Shown here one piece after another: positions 34,744-38,268 of a stretch of 38,268 bases of DNA (position 1 is its first letter; every line of letters begins with the position of its first letter). The notes under the pieces are model-generated. The model did no database searches. It had not been told where the DNA came from and was given only the letters and a program-made list of their open reading frames with translations. Source of the stretch: Kiritimatiellia bacterium (lineage in GTDB: Bacteria > Verrucomicrobiota > Kiritimatiellia > JAQICX01); contig JAQICX010000121.1 of NCBI GenBank assembly GCA_027858345.1, positions 1-38,268 on the forward strand, written 5' to 3'. The position numbers were made by a program, and so were the translations under genes.

Positions 34744-35020
34744 GATATATCCTTTCAATTATTCTTTGTTGATATTGCCTGACAAATAATTAAATTAGGT
34801 CAACATTCTGCTCCTACAATATTTATACAAGCATTACAATTCTCTTGCATATCTGTAAATATACTCAATGTTATAACGTGAATCTAACAAAAATTTATTA
34901 ACTTTGCAAGGTTAATCAGGGACCAAGCCAATAAATATTACGTGGAAGCTACACGAACCAATGCCTGCATATTTGGTTGCACAAAATAGACGCCTAGCAT
35001 AAAAAAAATATGTAAATAAT
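34744..35020. other. Spacer between small protein and vsr remnant
   Basis: No intact gene. The minus-strand sequence near 34925-34990 has a faint match to the middle of Vsr nucleases (C-x-H-W-F-V then L-P-R-N-x-x-W, interrupted by a stop), so the decayed vsr gene may reach this far. The rest is AT-rich without visible repeats. Confidence 0.4.
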
Positions 35021-35155
35021 TCATGGGACACTAACTGTTGGATATCTGAAATCTTCGAACTGCTCGCAATTTGCGACCAATATCTCCGGCTTAGTATTAC
35101 TACCTTTTATCCTGCTCATATTCCATGAGCGCTTCTCTTTTGAAATCCTATCCAT
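35021..35155 (-). pseudogene. vsr: Decayed vsr (very short patch repair endonuclease) gene, N-terminal part
   Basis: The minus strand from the ATG at 35155 reads MDRISKEKRSWNMSRIKGSN followed by TKPEILV, the hallmark N-terminus of Vsr endonucleases (RSxxMSRIxxxNTKPE). After Val27 the frame departs, but DFRYP a few residues later echoes the Vsr GFRYR motif, and a stop occurs at codon 45. The catalytic FVHGCFWH part is missing from any frame. Vsr enzymes repair T:G mismatches made by deamination of 5-methylcytosine and accompany 5mC methyltransferases, so this is a relic fitting the adjacent methyltransferase genes. It is too short for ordinary gene finders. Confidence 0.85.
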
Positions 35156-35219
35156 CCCAACATCCTAATATATCTTTATCATTTCCCCAAAACGCCAACC
35201 TTCTCTTTTAAAGCGATTA

Positions 35220-35530
35220 GCTGTCCGCCGTCTTGTACGCCATAGTCTCGCGAGCGTAGGCGGATGTGCCTAAAATTCTTCTTTTTCTTTAAAGCGATTT
35301 AAACTTGTGCTACCATTATGCGATGCAGATATTATTTTCCCGGAAATAATATCTAAAGAGCTTAATGGTAGCACATTCTTCAAAAATATCTAACTATTTT
35401 TGCTCCCTTTTCGTGTTTTTTCGTGCCTTTCGTGGTAAAAACTCTTCCTCTTCTCCGTGTTTTCGGTGTCTTCCGTGGTTAATAATCTTTTGGTTGCATC
35501 TATGCTGCTCTAAGTTTTCAGTGTCTAAAT
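35220..35530 (+). repeat. Dispersed hairpin element, copy 2
   Basis: Shares with copy 1 (230-500) the words gtccgccgtcttgt, aaagcgattt, gcacattcttcaa, ttgctcccttttcgtg and ccgtggttaataatctttt. The hairpin at 35306-35375 has an outer stem tgtgctaccatta/taatggtagcaca (13 bp perfect) and an inner stem agatattattt/aaataatatct (35327-35337 and 35344-35354). A run of nine C at 35612-35620 follows downstream. Confidence 0.75.
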
Positions 35531-35728
35531 TCACTTCACACTAACTCCTATAATCGCCAACATCCATAGCATGATAAAATTGCCAGCATCATGCAAGAAT
35601 AAAAATGTAATCCCCCCCCCACCTTAATCCCTTTTCAGAAAATCTTTCAACTTTTTTTACTTAGCCCATGTTTAACATGCCAAAACATAACAGTCTTGAA
35701 ATCAACGACTTGAAAAAAACATTTTAAA

Positions 35729-35853
35729 GGCGGGGTGAAGCACCTCGACCCTACAAACTACTTGCAAATCAACAGTTTAACTTTGGTTTCAGTATTAGCA
35801 CCTGTAGGGTCGGGGGCCGTGCCCCCGCCAAAAAGGATGTTCAACCGAAAAAT
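35729..35853. repeat. MITE-like inverted-repeat element, copy 2
   Basis: Copy of the element at 6538-6689: gcggggtgaagcacctcgac, then a centre (tttaactttggtttcag), then ctgtagggtcgggggcc and gccaaaaaggatgttcaacc to cgaaaaatc. The outer left terminus (ttcggttgaatgcc) is lost. It lies 31 bp upstream of the purB promoter, just as copy 1 lies 31 bp upstream of the promoter at 6721. Confidence 0.72.
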
Positions 35854-35884
35854 CAAGAAAAGAAAACTTTGAATTACTCTTTTA

Positions 35885-35913
35885 TTGCAAAAATATGTGT
35901 TATATTGTAAAAT
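35885..35913 (+). promoter_or_regulatory. Predicted promoter of purB-tatC
   Basis: TTGCAA at 35885-35890 and TAAAAT at 35908-35913 are 17 bp apart. Transcription would start near 35920, which excludes the upstream TTG at 35885 as a start codon and supports the ATG at 35945 with AAGGA at 35935-35939. Confidence 0.65.
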
Positions 35914-35944
35914 CGCAACATTATTAATTTATCCAAGGAAAACA

Positions 35945-37369
35945 ATGAGCAATATACCAAATGTTTTAGCAGAAAGATATGCAACAAAAGATATCACAGA
36001 TATCTGGAGCCAAGTAGGCAAAATCAAACTGGAAAGAGAATTCTGGGTCGCAATAATGAAAGCCCAAATCGAATTGGGTCTTGATATACCAGCAGAAGTT
36101 ATTGCTGATTATGAGAAGGTGATTGACCAAGTTGATCTGGATTTCATTCGCAGACGTGAAGCAATCACTCGTCATGATGTGAAAGCTCGTATTGAAGCAT
36201 TTTGTGAACTTGCAGGACACGAACATATTCACAAAGGCATGACAAGTCGTGACCTGACTGAAAATGTGGAGCAGCTGCAGGTATATAAATCAGTTCAGAT
36301 TATCCAAAAGAAATCAGTTGCTGTGCTTGTAAAGCTTGCAGAAGTTGCAAAGAAATATGAAGACATCCTTCTAACAAGTAGAACACACAATGTTGCTGCA
36401 CAACCTACAACATTCGGCAAAAGAATGTCAATGTATGGACAAGAGCTTTTAGTTGCTGTAAACCGCTTTGAGTTTTTAATTGAAAACTATCCAGTACGTG
36501 GACTAAAGGGTGCTGTTGGAACACAGGTTGACCAACTTACCCTATTTGATGGAGACACCGAAAAGGTAATGGAACTTGAAAACAAGATCATCAAACATCT
36601 TGGTTTTTCATCAGTTCTTAAATCTGTTGGACAAGTATACCCAAGAAGTCTTGATTTTGATGTTATATCGGCACTCTATCAACTTGGATGTGCTCCATCA
36701 AACTTTGCAAAAACACTACGTCTAATGGCTGGACACGAACTTGCAAGTGAAGGTTTTGCCAAAGGACAGGTTGGTTCTTCTGCAATGCCGCACAAAATGA
36801 ATAGCAGAAGCTGCGAAAGAATCAATGGCTTTCACACAATTTTACGTGGTTACCTGACAATGGCTGAAGGTCTTGCTGGTGATCAATGGAACGAAGGCGA
36901 TGTGTCATGTTCTGTTGTTCGTAGAGTAATGCTTCCAGATGCATTCTTTGCAATTGATGGATTACTGGAAACAATGCTGACAGTTCTAAAACAACTTGAA
37001 GTGTTCCCGGCTGTTATTGACAAAGAAAATCAGCACTATCTACCATTCCTTGCAACAACTACATTCCTTATGGAAGCAGTAAAGAATGGTGCAGGCAGAG
37101 AAACGGCACATGAAGCAATTAAAGAGCATGCTGTAAAAACAGTTTTAGATCTTAGAAATGGCAAAATCACAAACAATGATTTAATTCAAAGACTTGCAAA
37201 TGATGATCGCCTTGGACTTTCACAAGAGCAGCTAACTGCAATCATTGACAATGCTGACCAACTTACAGGTGCGGCAAGCAAACAAATTGCAGATTTTTGT
37301 GACAGCGTCGATGTGTGGCTTGAAAAATATCCAGCTGCGGCGACCTATAATCCAGGAGATATCCTGTAA
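35945..37369 (+). CDS. purB: Adenylosuccinate lyase
   Basis: 474 residues from the ATG at 35945. It catalyses two fumarate-releasing steps of purine synthesis (SAICAR to AICAR and adenylosuccinate to AMP). Family marks are HIHKGMTSRDLTEN (about 97-110), SRTHNVAAQPTTFGKR with a catalytic His, and the fumarase/aspartase signature SSAMPHKMNSRSCE near 278-291. It is a homotetrameric cytoplasmic enzyme; the C-terminal helix domain is complete. It is followed by tatC after 15 nt, so they are probably co-transcribed. The longer ORF starting with TTG at 35885 overlaps the promoter and is rejected. Confidence 0.95.
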   Translation: MSNIPNVLAERYATKDITDIWSQVGKIKLEREFWVAIMKAQIELGLDIPAEVIADYEKVIDQVDLDFIRRREAITRHDVKARIEAFCELAGHEHIHKGMTSRDLTENVEQLQVYKSVQIIQKKSVAVLVKLAEVAKKYEDILLTSRTHNVAAQPTTFGKRMSMYGQELLVAVNRFEFLIENYPVRGLKGAVGTQVDQLTLFDGDTEKVMELENKIIKHLGFSSVLKSVGQVYPRSLDFDVISALYQLGCAPSNFAKTLRLMAGHELASEGFAKGQVGSSAMPHKMNSRSCERINGFHTILRGYLTMAEGLAGDQWNEGDVSCSVVRRVMLPDAFFAIDGLLETMLTVLKQLEVFPAVIDKENQHYLPFLATTTFLMEAVKNGAGRETAHEAIKEHAVKTVLDLRNGKITNNDLIQRLANDDRLGLSQEQLTAIIDNADQLTGAASKQIADFCDSVDVWLEKYPAAATYNPGDIL

Positions 37370-37384
37370 TAAACGAAAAACATC

Positions 37385-38125
37385 ATGACGAACAAGAATA
37401 AAATGTCTTTCTTAGAGCATTTAGATGAGATGAGATCTCTTCTTATTAAAGCAGTAATTACTGTTGTATTGTTTGTCATGATTTCAATTCCCTTTGCCCC
37501 CAAGATAACAAATCTTTTCTTAAGCAACCTGCCGCAGGCAATTAAAGACTCTGGGGGATTACTCCAAATACTTGAAGTTTCCGAAGGTTTTACACTAACG
37601 CTAAGAATTGCTTTCGCAACTGGTATAATCCTGGCAACACCATTTCTAATTCTATTTGCAGATAAATTCATAAAGCCTGGATTGTCAGAAAACGAAAAAA
37701 AATATAGTTCAGTTTTTGTTTTATCAGCATTTTTACTATTTATTTTAGGCTGTTTCATAGGCTATACAATAACTTTGCCCATGGCAATTAAGTTAATGTA
37801 CAAAACATGTTACTGGATTGGTGGAGTTCCGAACTGGACAATGTCCAACTATATAATGTTCTGTCTACAGGTGGTGGTTGCATTTGGTTTAGCTTTTCTT
37901 ATGCCGATCATAGTCTTTATACTAGTAAAGCTAGGAATAGTAAAAGTTGCTTTTCTAAGGAAAAACCGCAAATATGCACTTGTGATTATTCTGATTATTT
38001 CAATGTTCCTGACGCCTGCCGACCTGCTAACGCTCATAGTAATGGCCGTGCCATTATACATATTATACGAATTGACAATTCTGGTGTCATCATTTGGACT
38101 GAAGAAGAAAGCAATTGAAAATTAA
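37385..38125 (+). CDS. tatC: Twin-arginine translocase subunit TatC
   Basis: 246 residues with six predicted membrane helices. TatC recognises twin-arginine signal peptides and, with TatA/TatB, exports folded proteins. Typical marks are the N-terminal MSFLEHLDEMRSLL with the conserved Glu, LQILEVSEGFTLTLRIAF in the first periplasmic loop region, KPGLSENEKKY, the FGLAFLMPIIVF helix, RKNRKYALVIILI, and LTPADLLTLIVMAVPLYILYE. The start may be the ATG at 37385 or the internal Met seven codons later, which gives the canonical MSFLEHLDE start. tatA/tatB are not in the window. Confidence 0.95.
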   Translation: MTNKNKMSFLEHLDEMRSLLIKAVITVVLFVMISIPFAPKITNLFLSNLPQAIKDSGGLLQILEVSEGFTLTLRIAFATGIILATPFLILFADKFIKPGLSENEKKYSSVFVLSAFLLFILGCFIGYTITLPMAIKLMYKTCYWIGGVPNWTMSNYIMFCLQVVVAFGLAFLMPIIVFILVKLGIVKVAFLRKNRKYALVIILIISMFLTPADLLTLIVMAVPLYILYELTILVSSFGLKKKAIEN

Positions 38126-38268
38126 GAATTAAGATTTGGTTGTATGGTTGGTTAGAGCATTGAACAAATGAAACGCTGTAAAGATTTTATTCGAGGACGA
38201 CGTTGGGCTTAAAAAAAAATCAAGTAATAGCAGGCCTATTGCGTATTTTTTTGAAAGATTCAACGGAA
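38126..38268. other. Right edge spacer
   Basis: AT-rich sequence after tatC with no intact gene. The words gaaaattaagaattaag resemble the attaaaaatt spacer repeats. A run of nine A at 38211-38219 is present. No tRNA or terminator is convincing. Confidence 0.4.

Noticed and set aside
35885-35944. N-terminal extension of adenylosuccinate lyase from a TTG codon
   Set aside because: The extension overlaps the predicted promoter and has no ribosome-binding site; AAGGA precedes the ATG at 35945.
38126-38268. Possible tRNA or start of another gene at the right edge
   Set aside because: No cloverleaf can be folded by eye and no open frame with a start signal is visible.

Overview
The window looks like a chromosomal segment of a Gram-negative, probably anaerobic polysaccharide degrader. 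Genes are moderately AT-rich, while many spacers are GC-rich and full of short palindromes. The mix of sulfatase, acetyl esterase, GH5-like, GH38 and PL22-like enzymes, an autotransporter-associated beta-strand-repeat protein, a NifU-like/GGGtGRT pair and repeat-laden spacers fits the Lentisphaerota/Kiritimatiellota part of the PVC superphylum. That placement is inference; there is no rRNA gene or taxonomic marker in the window.

Left part (1-17.6 kb) is carbohydrate-oriented. A plus-strand pair (NDP-kinase-like protein, acetyl xylan esterase) converges on two minus-strand genes (ABC solute-binding protein, sulfatase), followed by a C-terminal glycosidase-like remnant. From 6.8 to 14.1 kb a tightly spaced plus-strand operon encodes a secreted beta-strand-repeat protein, an oligogalacturonate-lyase-like propeller, a secreted GH5-like enzyme, an unrecognised conserved protein and a GntR/LacI-type regulator that probably controls the operon. 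A large GH38 alpha-mannosidase follows under its own promoter.

Middle part (17.6-25.2 kb) holds housekeeping and uncharacterised genes separated by repeat mosaics: a NifU-like scaffold protein with a GGGtGRT-family protein (CGN-rich arginine codons suggest strong expression), class II fructose-bisphosphate aldolase, enolase (whose last codons lie inside a palindromic repeat) and a BASS-type transporter. The first two transcription units end in near-identical terminators.

Right part (25.4-35.2 kb) is an accessory DNA-processing region. It has a 1607-residue DEDDy exonuclease-RecQ-UvrD fusion; a restriction-modification unit (5mC methyltransferase with a large insertion, and an MvaI/BcnI-type endonuclease) bracketed by a 60-bp direct repeat; the C-terminal remnant of a second 5mC methyltransferase; a small conserved protein; and a decayed vsr mismatch-endonuclease gene not covered by longer ORFs. 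The window closes with purB and tatC.

Across the window there are several promoters of the form TTG(C/T)NN-17 bp-TATAAT and at least four families of intergenic hairpin elements. In two of these families the flanks are conserved while the stem sequence changes with pairing preserved.
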